Notes: generated by a model from the letters alone, not told the origin. A stretch of 64,000 bases of DNA from Bettongia penicillata ogilbyi (GCA_023548195.1 JAJHZJ010000252.1:2983395-3047394); one strand, 5' to 3'; shown: positions 21,350 to 32,764, numbered from the stretch's first letter. Translations and numbers: made by a program.

Positions 21350-22578
21350 CTAGTGGACTTAACTAAATATTATATAAACTTCCCATTTTGGGATCCCCTA
21401 AACAAACTTTTGGTTGAGTATCTTCATCAGAAATTATTTATGGATTACCTGTTATTATTCATGGTCCATTAGCTGATGCAGTGCGAACTACAGATTCAAG
21501 AAGGGGATATTTCTACAGCCACTTGAAGGGGCAATTTGCGTTGAGAGCAAGGGCCTGAAGTAAAAAAAGAAAAGAAAGTTTAAATGACCCAGAAACGTTC
21601 CAGCCTGAGAGGCAGTCATGAAAGAGACGGAACATTGTCAGCCAGGATTCAAGTCTAATCCCTCAAAACTGGCCCCAGTTTCTAGGGAGGAATGATGAAA
21701 AAGCAGAGAGGCAAGGAGGTTGGACAGAATTAAGGCTGGGAAAAGAAATGTATGGCACAGACTAGGAGCAGAGGACCAGAGGGGAGCTGCAGGTGGAGAA
21801 ATAATTCTATCTAGTCCAATACCAGTGGGAAAGAGTAAACCTTTCTGCCATGTTACATCTACTATGCCACCTCCCTCCCCCAACACCAGGGTTATAAGTT
21901 ATAAGGCCTATAGCAATCTCTCAGAACTCTCTTTGGATCATTTCATAGTACAGAAGCTCCTTTCTACATACCTTTTCCCTTCCCTGGCTCCCCTTTTCCC
22001 TTCCTGGGGAATATCCTTTCTACCCAGCAGCACCCAGTACTGATTCCCTATGTCTTTTGGAAATAGTTCACTTTCCATCTCCCATTTTCTATAGGGGCAG
22101 CTGGGCCAGGTCAAGCAAATTATTTTAGGCTGTGCCTCAGGAAAAGGGGCAATCCTAAGACATATGTAGAAAGTCCTATAGGGTCTCATGACCACTACTA
22201 GAAAACCCTCTCCCACTGTGACTGCTATTCATGGTGGGTTAGCAGTGCCATCTTTAAACGTAAAAGGAACATACATTTGTGTCATGGTAACCTCAGATAT
22301 CCTTCATTGCAGTGAAGTCCTATTATGACATGATATGATACCTTATTGTGAGATGAGGTCTTAAAGATTTTAGATCTGAGCAGGTCCTTCCCAGCTACGC
22401 TGTCTACAAGTACAGGCCCAGTGATGGCTTGGGTATTTGTTATCTGAGAACCTGCCTAGCTGTTAGGAGAGGATCATCACTAGGAGGTCATATGCTGTTT
22501 TGGTCAAGGTAGACTTTCTCCTAAGGTGTGGAAGCTATGTGTTAGAGGAAGACCTGCCCACAGCAATGAAATCACAAA
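21350..22578. other. Repeat-poor unique stretch
   Basis: No repeat family, exon or RNA gene recognised over 1.2 kb. The two frames near 21638-22043 have no recognisable domain. Confidence 0.35.
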
Positions 22579-22579
22579 G

Positions 22580-22790
22580 CAGGGGTTCTTAATCTTTTTC
22601 AGGGGTCATGGATCCCTTTGTCAGTCTGGTGAAGCCTGTGGACTCCTTGGAATAATGTTTGTTTTCTATATTCATAACTGAAGGAAATGTCAAAATTCAG
22701 TTAAAGATTAGTGAAAATAAAGATGTAATTTCACACTTTAAAATCTATCTTTGGCAGTTCATGGACCCACATTAATAGACATGTTTTAAA
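22580..22790. mobile_element. hAT-like MITE, one end clear
   Basis: Begins 'caggggttcttaatcttttt', then 'gtctggtgaagcctgtgg', as in the MITE family at 8522. The far end, near 'gttcatggacccacatt', is eroded. Confidence 0.55.
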
Positions 22791-22899
22791 ATATTAAAAT
22801 AAAAACGATATACATGTGTATCCCATAAAGAGAAATGAGAAAAAGTTGTGACCTATGTCCAAAGCTTTTGTCCCTTGTAACTTTTTATTCTACTTATGA

Positions 22900-23150
22900 G
22901 AGGAATTTTAAAACCTGTTGGATTTCCTGAAGTTAACACTTGTCCAAGTTACAGATTTAGGGGACATTCTTGAAATGGATACTCTGAGAAATAGCTAGAA
23001 GGCATATATATCAAAACTCACTGAACAGGGGCCTCTTTTCACCCTAATGGATAACATCCAGGGGATATACTGGTAAGTGTTTAACAACCGGCTCTCTGGA
23101 CAAGTATGTACATATACTTTTAAGTTTAATATGCATTATTGACATTTCTC
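22900..23150 (+). repeat. Dispersed repeat shared with 34465-34560
   Basis: 'aagtgtttaacaaccggctc' and 'acttttaagtttaatatgca' match 'aaatgcttaacaaccgtctc' and 'acttttaaacttaatatgca' in the later locus in the same order. Probably an old DNA transposon fragment; family not known to me. Confidence 0.45.
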
Positions 23151-23757
23151 CATCACTTTTAAGCTCTCTTTATGATTGCAGAATGAAAGGCATTTCTCCC
23201 TGTAGCAAGTTCTAGTCATCTGTCAGTGAGGGAATATTTTAGAAGGGTAGAGGAAGTAGGTAAAATTATTTCAATAGGCAGTGATCTTAACCCAGATCTG
23301 TGTTTTGAGAATACATGTTCCTAGACTGAAGATATGAAATGAATGATTGATTGGGTCTAGGAAGGATCTGAGAAAGTTTGATTGTGTGGAAGGTGAGGAC
23401 CCCAGGGGGTCAGAAAACCTTGTCAAGATATTCACTAGCCACCTTGGCTGTTATTTACAAATAGGTAAAGAGTCTTTTTGAAAGAAAATGTAGATTTAAA
23501 TTCTTTTTAAGTCATATAAGTATTTTTTTCTCCAGAATATCCGAAAGTGCTGTGTTCTTTCTTCTATCTGTTTTTGGTGTGAATGCATCATTCCTTGTCC
23601 TGTAGCTATTGAGGGGGGGCAGGGTTCTTTTAGTATAGGGGTTGAAAGTGACTATTGGAACCACACAGGGAACACTAAAATGAAGGTCTAGAGGGAAATT
23701 ACATCCCGCACACACTTGACTTCTAAACTTTAAATATTGTTCCAAGGCTTTATGGTC

Positions 23758-23935
23758 TAGAACAGGCATACTTAAACTGCTGTATATGAACTTTTTTTAA
23801 AATTGATGCCTGAATTTTAGTACAATGTCTTCCTTTGTGTTCCCAAGAACTTACATTATCCTTTAAAAAGTATAATTTTGAGAAAGGTTCATAGACTTCA
23901 CCAGACTTACCCGAAAAGGTTAATGAACCCCTATT
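23758..23935. mobile_element. Possible diverged hAT-like MITE
   Basis: 'acttaaactgctgtatatga' and 'gaaaggttcatagacttcac' resemble the two ends of the MITE family. Weak. Confidence 0.3.
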
Positions 23936-24000
23936 AGTGACAGAGTCCTCTGGGGGACTGTAGCTTGACCCCAAGGGGGATAAGGTCTGATCCCCATTGG

Positions 24001-24160
24001 GTGTGTGTAAAGAAGGGGTTATTCTTCCTGTGTGTTGGGGGAGTAAGTTTGCATATTTGTGATTATATCTTTTAAAGTAAATATTTCTGTGTAAAAGCTA
24101 ATCTGACCATTAGTGGCTAAATAGAACTGGGAAAGATGGGACTGTCTCTTTACAATTGAG
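24001..24160 (+). repeat. Dispersed repeat, copy 1
   Basis: 'gggagtaagtttgcatattt', 'gtaaatatttctgtgtaaaa' and 'ttagtggctaaatagaactg' match 26556-26643 at about 85-90% by eye. The pair is 2.5 kb apart in the same orientation and may be an LTR or duplicate. Confidence 0.5.
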
Positions 24161-24178
24161 GGTTAGGGTTAGGGTTAC
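24160..24178. repeat. Short interstitial telomere-like repeat
   Basis: Three adjacent TTAGGG-type units ('gggttagggttagggtta') end dispersed-repeat copy 1. The second copy at 26671 lacks them. Confidence 0.8.
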
Positions 24179-24264
24179 AACACCAGTCAAACAGAAGGTA
24201 GGAAGATGGATCTCATCTTTCCTTCTTGTGCATTTCCACCATCTCCCAATATTTTTTTAAAGCA

Positions 24265-24400
24265 ATTTTTATGTATCAAACTAAAGCCCAGCTCAAACCC
24301 TTCTTCCTACATGAATTCTCTCTTGCTGTCTCTTGCCAAAGTAAGTTCTCTCCTCTATACCCTTTTGATACACTTAGTATATTCTAATTTAGATTCCACT
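24265..24400 (+). mobile_element. L2 fragment, sense
   Basis: 'actaaagcccagctcaaacc' and 'cttcctacatgaattctc' match the L2 region just before the 3' end. Confidence 0.5.
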
Positions 24401-24429
24401 TCTCAGTGGGAACCCAAACTCTGAAAATT

Positions 24430-24620
24430 TCCTGACCATGAGATTTTAAAATCCTACTGTAGAGGCCACTGAGGCCGTTAGTCTGACCCTCCCATTACAC
24501 ATGAGATGACTGAAGCCTGTGGGGGCTAAATGACTTGCCTAAGGTCACACAGACAATTAAATGAGTCAAGATTTGACTCCAGTCAGTGCTTTTTTCACTG
24601 TCCTTATTATAGCCTCACTC
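24430..24620 (-). mobile_element. MIR, antisense
   Basis: 'ccattacacatgagatgact', 'tgacttgcctaaggtcacac' and 'caagatttgactccagtcag' give the reversed element. Confidence 0.75.
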
Positions 24621-24624
24621 CCTC

Positions 24625-26260
24625 TTTCCTACTCTTCACACTCATGTAGATGCAAGAGAGAAAAAAAAGTGAGTTGTCTAGATAAAGACCGTCACCATCT
24701 TTTTTATTTAAAAAGTTACTTATTCTCTCCATTTTCATATCATAGTCATTCCCTGATATTCCCAAAATATAACTTTGTTGGACATCCCTGGTAACAAATA
24801 AATACAATTAAACAAAATTGATGGGTACAGAGACATTACCCATTGTACCCATTATCCCCAAACTTTCTACCAAGGTTTAATCATCTCTTTCCAAGGACTG
24901 TGGGATAGTCGTTACAATTAATTGAACACGGGTTGTTTTTAATGTTGTATTCCTTTCATTATGGTATTTGTAACATACCTGTGTCTACATAATGTAGGTG
25001 GAGTGACTGACGTGCATGGCATGAATAGATATCAGCTGGGCTCTATCCACCTTGTTTCAGGGAGACTTTGATTTCGACCATCTTAGCAGGAGTTGGAGGA
25101 GGGTCTAGAGTGGCAGCCAAGATATGAACTATGGCTTGCATAACTCTTTTTCCCTCCTGACACTAAGAGGAATATTTGGCTAGAAAGATATACATCTATT
25201 TGTACAATTACACACAAATTATATACAAATATTTGTTGTTTAAAGGCATGAGGCTCTTCACCTCAAGTGGTTGAAAATAAAAGCCATTTTTCCTAGTCTT
25301 TACGCAGGAGGGTAACAAGTAGTTTACTCGTAGCCAGTCAGCTTAGCTCCCTCCCACCAAATATTGGTTATATACAACACAATCTCATTTTGTGTATTTA
25401 TCCAATTATGCAATATTTATCCAAATAGAGAGTAAATAGAAATTAGGGAAATTAGAGTAGTTGAAAGACTACAGGGGCATAAATGAGCTTGTAGTTTCAG
25501 GAGCAAGAAAAATTTTAACTTGACCAAGAAGAGAATGATTTCACCAAGTCTGGCATAACACTGAAGTCGAATCTGACCAAGTCTTATCTTAGAAGTGTAT
25601 TAAGTTGTAGGCAATGGAAATCAAGGGCTGCATTGAGGGATGCTGACTACCCTCATGTGTCTGTGGCTCCAGGGACTCCTGTGTAACCCAGGCTTTTCTG
25701 GGCATGCCCAGTTTAACTAATATGTAGGCACCCTGAGGGGTCTTTGGAGCATTTCCCGGTTGCCAATATGGAGACCTCTTTATCCCTTACTAACTGGGTG
25801 GGTGAAGCCTCCTTTGATTCCTCCTGGGTCTTTAAAGTGAGAGCAGAGACCATAACTGTCTTTTCAGCTTCTGCACAGATGCTGAAAACAACAATACTTT
25901 TTTCTACTTTGTCAGGCAAGTGAAGGTCTCAGTTCATCCTCTGTGTTGGGTCATGAAGTGAAATGGTGGGAAGGGAAGACTTCCTTCCCCGGGGCTCTGA
26001 GAAATGGGAATGGGGGTGTTTGTTTTTGTTCTGGGCTGTTTGTTGGCCGAAGGTGAGATCCTCAGGGGGCCTGGGAGTTTGAGCCATGATGACTTTGGAG
26101 TCTGGGTTTAAAGTGGGATGGTACAGTCAATCAGCCCAGTATGGAACCCCTTAGAAGCCAAGGTGCCTGGGATTTGGGGTACTTGAAACTAGGACTATAC
26201 TCCATGACAGCTGAGCTAAACTGTGAACTGAATCTCCTTCTTTTCTTCAGAGATTGAGAA
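24625..26260. other. Unassigned noncoding stretch
   Basis: No repeat or exon recognised. The section 25930-26260 runs into dispersed-repeat copy 2 and may be part of that element. Confidence 0.35.
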
Positions 26261-26284
26261 AAGGGGAGGAGGAAATTATATTTC

Positions 26285-26690
26285 CCACATGTTAGGGAGT
26301 TACTGTTCTGATGTCTCAGTTGTGTCCAACTCTTAGTGACCCAATTTGAGGTTTTTTTGGCAAAGATACTAGAGTGGTTTGCCATTTCCTTCTTCAGCTC
26401 ATTTTACAGATGAGGAAACTGAGGCAACTAGGGTTAAGTGATTTGCCTAGGGTCACACATCTAGTAAGTGCTTGAACCCAGATTTGTACTCATGAAAATG
26501 AGTCTTCCTGACTCCTGGCCCATCTCCCCATCCAACCTAGCTGCCCCACATTAGGGAGTAAGTTTGTGTATTTGTGCTTATATCTTTGGAAGTAAATATT
26601 CCTGTGTGAAAGCTAATCTTACTGTTAGTGGCTAAATGGAACTGGGGTGCCAGAGACTACTCCCTACAATTGAGAGAACATCAGGGGACG
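26285..26690 (+). repeat. Dispersed repeat, copy 2, split by a SINE
   Basis: Left piece ends 'cccacatgttagggagtt' (26285) and right piece begins 'cccacattagggagt' (26546); the rest matches copy 1 at 24040-24130. The doubled words are the SINE's target-site duplication. Confidence 0.55.
26303..26545 (-). mobile_element. Mar-1-type CORE-SINE, antisense, with target duplication
   Basis: 'gttgtgtccaactcttagtg', 'gtttgccatttccttcttca', 'attttacagatgaggaaact' and the reversed head 'caacctagctgcccc'. Flanked by a roughly 15-bp duplication of 'cccacattagggagt'. Confidence 0.85.
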
Positions 26691-26959
26691 TTGGAACCAT
26701 TTTCAGAGAGTCTAGATGATGCAATATAAGACCCCTGGCCTTCGGGCAGTGAAGGCCAAGGTATTCTGTGTTATACCTATTGGTTATTCAAAAGTTTTCA
26801 CTTTAGCTCTCTTGTTTTCCTCTCTCCCTATCTGAAGTCTCTCCATACCTTTGCAGCATTGTGAGCTGCAATGTTTCTCAGTTAAGGAGAAATCATTTGT
26901 CCTTCCATTTATATTAGCATAGAGTCCCAAGGCTATCCTTCAGGGAGCCAGTAAGGGTA

Positions 26960-27270
26960 TTATGTAGTCATTCTGCACATTCTCTTGACTCTGCTAATAT
27001 TATTCTGCATCAGTTCATAAAAGTCTTCCTAAGTTTTTTTAAATTCCTTGTTTCTTGTAACACAATAATATTCTGTTACATTCATATAACATGATTTGTT
27101 CATCCATTTCCTAATTCATAGTTTTCACTTCATTTTTGCTTGCTTTTGTTACCACAAAAGTGTTGCTATATATGTTACACACACACAGCGTCTTTCTGTC
27201 TTTGACCTCTTTAAGATATATACCTGTCATTGGAGTATCAAAAGGTATGAACAACTTAGTCATTACCTTT
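26960..27270 (-). mobile_element. LINE-1-type 3' region, antisense
   Basis: 'attctgcatcagttcataaa', 'gatttgttcatccatttcct' and 'ggagtatcaaaaggtatgaa' belong to a marsupial L1-like noncoding region; the first phrase is shared with 59905 ('tttgcatcagttcatattag'). Confidence 0.55.
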
Positions 27271-27274
27271 TTGA

Positions 27275-27382
27275 GGGCAAAAACTATTTCTTATTTATTT
27301 TAGTGTTTCCCTTATTACCCAAAATAGTGCCTGTAATGGTAAATGGTCTTTGATTCTTGGTGAATGGATGAATGAATGAATA
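27275..27382 (+). mobile_element. L2 terminus, sense
   Basis: 'gcaaaaactatttcttattt', 'aaaatagtgcctgtaatggt' and the terminal 'gatgaatgaatgaat' repeats form an L2 3' end. Confidence 0.6.
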
Positions 27383-27399
27383 TATGGCAATACCTAGAG

Positions 27400-28115
27400 C
27401 TGGGCTGTCTCAGGGAACAATTAAGCATTTGCCTACTGTGCTGTAGGTTAACCAACATGAATTTTTCAAGGCTTGCTTTGTGATATTCCACCAGGCTTTC
27501 TATTTTTTTTCCTTTCTCGATAAAATATGCAGAGACCTATGTGTGAAAATTACATTTAGTTTCCCAAATGGCCTATGCACTATTATCATAACACTGGGTT
27601 GGGTAATGATTTTGCTGAAGGAACCCAAATCCAGAGATTTCCTGACTGTATGGCTTTAAAAATCAGAAAAGGGAACATTCTAACAGCCTGCCCCCTGGCC
27701 ATCTACATAAAAACGATGAAGGAGAAGGAGAAGCAGAGGAAGGATGCTGTATCGAAGACTGCCAACTTGGAAAACATCACAGCTCAATCTGAATGACAGC
27801 AAGGGCAATCGTTTTATTTTATGGCCAAAATGCATCTAGGGCTGCTGTGTAAAAGATTTCAGTGTCATGCTAACAGCTATAAACAAAGCCCCCAAACACT
27901 TTAAGTGAGTGTTTTGGTGGCTATTACTTCCTGTGTGTCTGCATACATATATATGTTATAGGATCACCAGGGTCTCTGTGTATTCTGAGGCAGATAGATA
28001 TTTACCCACATGGTACGATGCAGAAACATGGGAACTGCAGGGGAATCTATTTAAAATATTGATGTTTTCCTTTAACTCAAGCCCACACAAGAATGTCCTA
28101 GCATACATCAGCTCC

Positions 28116-28152
<37 letters not shown>

Positions 28153-28480
28153 ATGTGTGGGGGGAGGGAGCATCTAGAAAGATTCTTTTCTTCCTTCTCC
28201 TTCCAATAATATCTGAAATGGCAACCAGTTACAATAAGCTCTAACGCACGGAAAGTACACTTGAACTAATGCCTAAAACCTGACGGATACATACTTCATG
28301 GTTAATCTGGTTACTCAGGGTTTATTTCACAGTCAGAAGTTCTTATGATGGAAGGGACTCCTGCTGGGTTTTTCCAGGCACATGACTGAATTAATGAATG
28401 AATGAATTCAACTTACCAGAGCAGATTTAAACTGCTTACTGAAACAAAATCTGGTCATTTTTCTTTCTTCCATTTTCTTT
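27400..28480. other. Unique stretch with a conserved-looking block
   Basis: No repeats apart from the TG run at 28117-28147. The block 27800-27900 ('ttatggccaaaatgcatcta', 'cagctataaacaaagccccc') looks like an enhancer fragment. The 73- and 111-codon frames here lack known domains. Confidence 0.35.
28117..28147. repeat. (TG)n microsatellite, about 30 bp
   Basis: Pure TG run followed by TATGTGCATGTG. Confidence 0.95.
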
Positions 28481-28780
28481 TAAGAGATAAATACCAGCCT
28501 CATATGGATACCGTAAGGGTCATTAATCCTTGATGACTGACTGTTTTATCTTTTGATTAAAAAATGGCGCTATGACTGACAGCCGAGTTACAACGGGTAC
28601 ACTCATTAACAAGCTTGATTCAAATGTGGCCTGGCCAATAAACACAGCACATTCCATTAACGAGGTAGCACCCAGGCACTTAACACCTTCAGACTCGGTG
28701 TTCAGAATGTAAAGGAACAGGTAAACCCGCCTGGTCTAGCTGAAACAGCAAAAAACGATCCCAATTTTTAAAAAAATGTC
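28480..28780. promoter_or_regulatory. Strong candidate conserved noncoding element
   Basis: About 300 bp free of repeats with dense binding-site-like words: 'cattaatcc' (OTX/PITX type), 'ttttgattaaaa' (TCF or HOX type), 'actgacag' (MEIS/TGIF type), 'ccaataaacaca' (forkhead type) and 'acattcca' (TEAD type), plus scattered CpGs. No exon-like frame. Conservation itself was not tested. Confidence 0.45.
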
Positions 28781-29640
28781 CACTTTCTTTGGTAGTACCT
28801 GGTTGTCAAATTTTAATGGGTGCTTGTTAACAGGATCTCTGAAATATTGTGATTTATTTGACCATCAGCAGATTTCTGGCCTGCTGTTGTGACTGTGGAT
28901 TTTGTATTTTAATAGGGCCCTAACAATCCATAGCTAGGGATGCTTAAGGTGGTCTAATGTACCCTACAATTCTGCAGACGTCTTGTGGAAGCTGCCCATC
29001 AGCCAGAGACATGCAGAAGTTAAGGAGACAAGAAAACCAGAGGGAAAGAAGGCTAGTACCAAACCCCCAACGTCAGCAGGAGTGCCGTGGAGTGCATTGA
29101 TTGGATCTAATCGCATACACAGCGTTTCTCCTTTTCCATTCCTATCTGGACTCCTTAACAAGACTGATTAACATCTGTTGGGAGAGGCTAGGATTTAAGC
29201 AATCATCTGCTCTGCCTGCCTGCCTATCTATCTGCCCCTTGGAGCAATCTAAAATTTGCCCTCAAAGAGATCCACCTTAAAGAACTCCCTATTATTAAAA
29301 GCTTATTTTCTCCCCTTTTCCTTTCCCCTCATCCTCTTCATCCCCCTCTCCCTCTCCCTCAAGTCGAACCCAAGTTGTCAGAGGATTCGGATAGCTCACT
29401 TTGAGCCCTAACAGCAAGAAAGCAACTTCCCAGCTGTGTTGGCATTATTTTCAGAATTCATGACTCTTCTACCCTTTATTTCTTCTGTAGGATAAGCAGG
29501 AGGTAAAATTGAACAGCTCTCTAGATGAAGAAAATCTTGTTAGGATTTGTGGAGTTTTCTCCCCATTCTTTTCTTAATGTTAATTGTCATTCCAATATAC
29601 GGTTAAAACAAAACACTAGCCGTCCTCATTTTCTCCAGAC
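28780..29640. promoter_or_regulatory. Further repeat-free, enhancer-like flank
   Basis: Continues without repeats. 28800-28940 ('gaaatattgtgatttatttg', 'ctgttgtgactgtgga') and 29095-29180 ('ttggatctaatcgcataca', 'ctgattaacatctgttg') have the texture of regulatory DNA. The 62- and 65-codon frames on opposite strands at 28964-29171 are mutual shadows. Confidence 0.3.
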
Positions 29641-29844
29641 TGGGCTCAGGAACCTGCTTCATTTCAGCCCTAAGAGTTTCTAGTTCTTTAGGTAACCTGG
29701 TGTCCCTCCCTCTCTAGTCTTCTTCCTCTAGAGCTCACCATATTGATGCCAATCTGCATATCCCACAGAAGCTAGAATTCCCCAGCTGCTGGCTCTAGAC
29801 TCCCTGGTAGCTGGTATGACAGGCATATGCCATCACATCTGACC
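29641..29844 (-). pseudogene. RN7SL pseudogene: 7SL (SRP) RNA pseudogene, antisense, 3' truncated
   Basis: 7SL is the RNA scaffold of the signal recognition particle. Read on the minus strand, three blocks match 7SL in order: the 5' domain (reverse of 'gtagctggtatgacaggcat' and 'atgccatcacatctgacc', 29805-29844), the S-domain segment (reverse of 'ctcaccatattgatgcc', about 29735-29751) and the reverse of 'ttaggtaacctggtgtcc' (about 29689-29706), then a weaker match to about 29641. The 3' Alu-domain part is not recognisable. Marsupials have no Alu, so this is an old 7SL retrocopy. Substitutions rule out function. Confidence 0.75.
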
Positions 29845-29849
29845 CAACA

Positions 29850-30228
29850 ACATACTTTCTTGGTGACTGAAAATGCAAGAGAAATCTGTGGATTGCCTGG
29901 TCACCATCTAATTTGTTGTTTTGTATCATTGCTAGAATTTCAGTACTTGGGAAAGCAGGAGACTAATTACCCTGCTGGAGGCAGACAGTGTCAGTCTCAC
30001 TCTTCCTTGAATGAACCTTTGTCTTTACCTGCTCCCTTTGATTATTTGCTGCTGTATCAGTCTTGGCCTGTCTTCAGTGGACACCTACAATTCTTCTACA
30101 GTCTACGTAGGGGAGAACAACTCTTTTCAAATGGAACCTTGAAACTAGATTTCCAGAAGTGTGGTTGTGCTGCGTGAGATTGTACCTGTCACCTCCATGG
30201 ACAGTTGTTCTCACTTCTGCAGTGGGAG

Positions 30229-30278
<50 letters not shown>

Positions 30279-31370
30279 TCCAAGGAGGGAGGAGGAATAC
30301 TCATAGTCTGAACAATGCCACAGCACACTGAGAAAATGCAAAAAGCAGAGTCAGTGGAGGGCCGATTTTCCCCAGCAGGACCAAATATCCAATTAAACAA
30401 AGAATGAGTGAAAAACGAAGTCTGGACTTTGTGTTGGCACCTCCCTTGGCTGACTTCCTTGGCAAAGAGCTGTGCAGAGGAGAAAGGGGGTATGGGATGG
30501 CAGAGCGCAGAGGCTCCCACACACACAAGCTCTACAAAAAAGAGAGAGACCTGCCAAAATCAAGGGAGACACGCCTCCTTCACCTCCATCTGCATGCCCA
30601 CCAGAATGGATGAGGTGGCTTTTTCTGAGCCTGGGGGCCCCTGGATTAAGTCGAAGCTGGAACAGTGTGGGCCCATCCCAAGAGGGTCTTGCCTTTCCAT
30701 GGTGGGAGGACTTTTCAGGACGTGCTACTATCTCGTTCCATTGAACCACCCACCCCTGTGCCTATTGACATCAATGGGAATTCCACATGGGGATTAGAGG
30801 CAGCATATGGCCCCCCAACTGGAAGCCAGTGGAGCTGAACCAACACTGGCAAATTGTGTTCAAACCGCATTGAGAATTCTGGCAGCTGCACCTGGCAGAA
30901 GCCGCAGCCGGCGACTTGCATATAGAGGAAGTTTTATACACAGGATGTTATGGCAGTAACTTCCCCACCCCCTCCACCCCTAAAAGGAAGCCAAATCTTG
31001 GCTCTGGGCATAGAGGAAAGGGGCCCTGTACTCAGGCCATCTTCTCAAAGTGGAGAAAGAGTAGTTAAGGCAGTGACTGTATATTCTAAAAAATACCAAA
31101 TGAAACAAAAACACCCCCAAAATTTGGTCATAGTCTGCACATGACACCTACCACAGAAGAAACCACATGGAGGCATCTTATATTTGTAGAGTAAAGGTTC
31201 TCTGGGATGATTAATAAGTAGAAGGAAGGCGGGCATTCATCCCTTTCAGTGTCAGTGTGGGGAGAAATAGCTTAGGGAGCCTGGGAGTGTTTCCCAGGGA
31301 TAGAGTAACTGACTGGCATGGGTTCCTAGGTGACCATCTCAGAACTCACCCTCCCTCAAATAATGTCTGA
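29850..31370. other. Unique stretch, no repeats but a TG run
   Basis: Overlapping frames of 116, 118, 129 and 150 codons on both strands lack known domains and result from low stop density. The block 30835-30935 ('ttgtgttcaaaccgcattga', 'cagctgcacctggcagaagc') looks possibly conserved. Confidence 0.35.
30230..30274. repeat. (TG)n microsatellite, about 45 bp
   Basis: Pure TG run. Confidence 0.97.
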
Positions 31371-31379
31371 CTGTAAACC

Positions 31380-31580
31380 TCAAGCTAGGTTTTATTGCCT
31401 TGGTGCTGAATAGGGAAAGCATTATGTAACAGTGGCTTATTTAAATAAATAATAGAACCCAGGGAAAACTAATTAACTTGCAATAAACTGACTTAACCAC
31501 TTAGGGGCAGAGTTAACACAGAGTAAGCATGTAAAACAAACCTGTGTTTTGTCACCTGGTTAATCTGATATGCATCGAAT
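31380..31580. promoter_or_regulatory. Candidate conserved noncoding element, AT-rich
   Basis: Repeat-free with 'ttatttaaataaataataga', 'aaactaattaacttgcaata', 'cagagttaacacagagtaag' and 'tctgatatgcatcg', that is homeodomain, HNF1-like and POU-like words within 200 bp. Confidence 0.4.
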
Positions 31581-31989
31581 CTTCTTGTAGGATCAAATAT
31601 GGATCTATCAAATGTCCTGGGAGACGTGATGTCAAGTCAAGGGGACTTGAGAAATGGAGAAATATTGCCGTTCGCACATGGTGAAATCCATTTACCTTCC
31701 TGTTTCTTTTTTTGATTAAACTCTAGGTGGAATGACCCCACCCTTTCCATCCTTCATTTTACCAATATTTCATGGTTCTAGGCTGCCATGATGGCAGTGT
31801 TATAAAAGTTGGTTTTAAAAAGGGATCTGAGAACTATTCTCTGCTGTCATTGACAAATGCTTTTCTCTTTTTGGGTTCTTTTTTGGCAAGGGGAAGGAGA
31901 GGGGACAAGGAAATGTGTTTTCAGTTGGCATGAAGAGAGAGCTTGAGAAGATGGCATACAAGAATAGTAAAACTATATCCAGTAACATG

Positions 31990-32235
31990 GAGTTATTGCT
32001 CAGTCATTTTCAGTTGTGTCCAGCTCATTGTCTTCAGCTGGGATTTTCTTGACAGAGATACTGGAGAGTTTTTCCATTTCCTTCTGCAGCTCATTTTACA
32101 AATGAGGAAACTGAGGCAAGCAGGGTTAAAAGACTTGATTAAAGTCATCCAGCTAGTAAATATCTGAGGCCAGGTTTGAACTCAGGAGAATGAGTTTTTC
32201 TGATTCCAGACCTAGCACCACTTCTGCCCCTAAAA
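31990..32235 (-). mobile_element. Mar-1-type CORE-SINE, antisense
   Basis: 'tcagttgtgtccagctcatt', 'agagatactggagagttt', 'attttacaaatgaggaaact' and 'ggtttgaactcaggagaatg' give a near full-length reversed copy. Confidence 0.85.
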
Positions 32236-32564
32236 ACATGTAGATGTATATTCATTACTTTACCAGATCCATGGGTGTGTCTACCAATATAGACCATAAC
32301 CATTCTAATGCCCTAATAAATAATCTTCCTGAGTTGCTGAGGTCATAAAGAAACTATGTACTGGCCAGCCTTTTGGTGAAAAGTTTTCAAATTTATGCTG
32401 GTCCTTGGACATATACGGTACAGACCTGCACTCAAAGCCTTTCCAGCTTACTCAATCTACTACAATTGCTCTTTATCAGCACACAAAGAATCCACAATCA
32501 CTTCCATACTATGATGAAATATTAGAGAAAGATTGTAATGGAAGATATATAGATATACCAGCTG

Positions 32565-32625
32565 CGCACATATACACACACATACACACGTGTGTATATA
32601 TTGCATATATATTTACATAGATACA
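32565..32625. repeat. Short CA/TA microsatellite
   Basis: 'acatatacacacacatacac' continues into TG/TA steps; no repeat flank is recognised. Confidence 0.8.
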
Positions 32626-32764
32626 TCTCATTAGGGTGAATATTCCGTCCACTGCCAGACATGACAAAATAGATCACATTTTTTCATGCCATGTGGCTCA
32701 TCTATTTTTACCTTGTAATTTTCTGTAAACAATTACCCAGCATAATGTAAACCTTTCTCTTGGC

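Noticed and set aside
29795..29844. Alu-like phrase
   Set aside because: Alu is primate-specific; neighbouring S-domain blocks show that this is a 7SL RNA pseudogene.
30074..30797. Cluster of 69-150-codon frames on both strands
   Set aside because: They are mutual shadows in a locally stop-poor stretch, one crossing a TG run; none shows a known motif.
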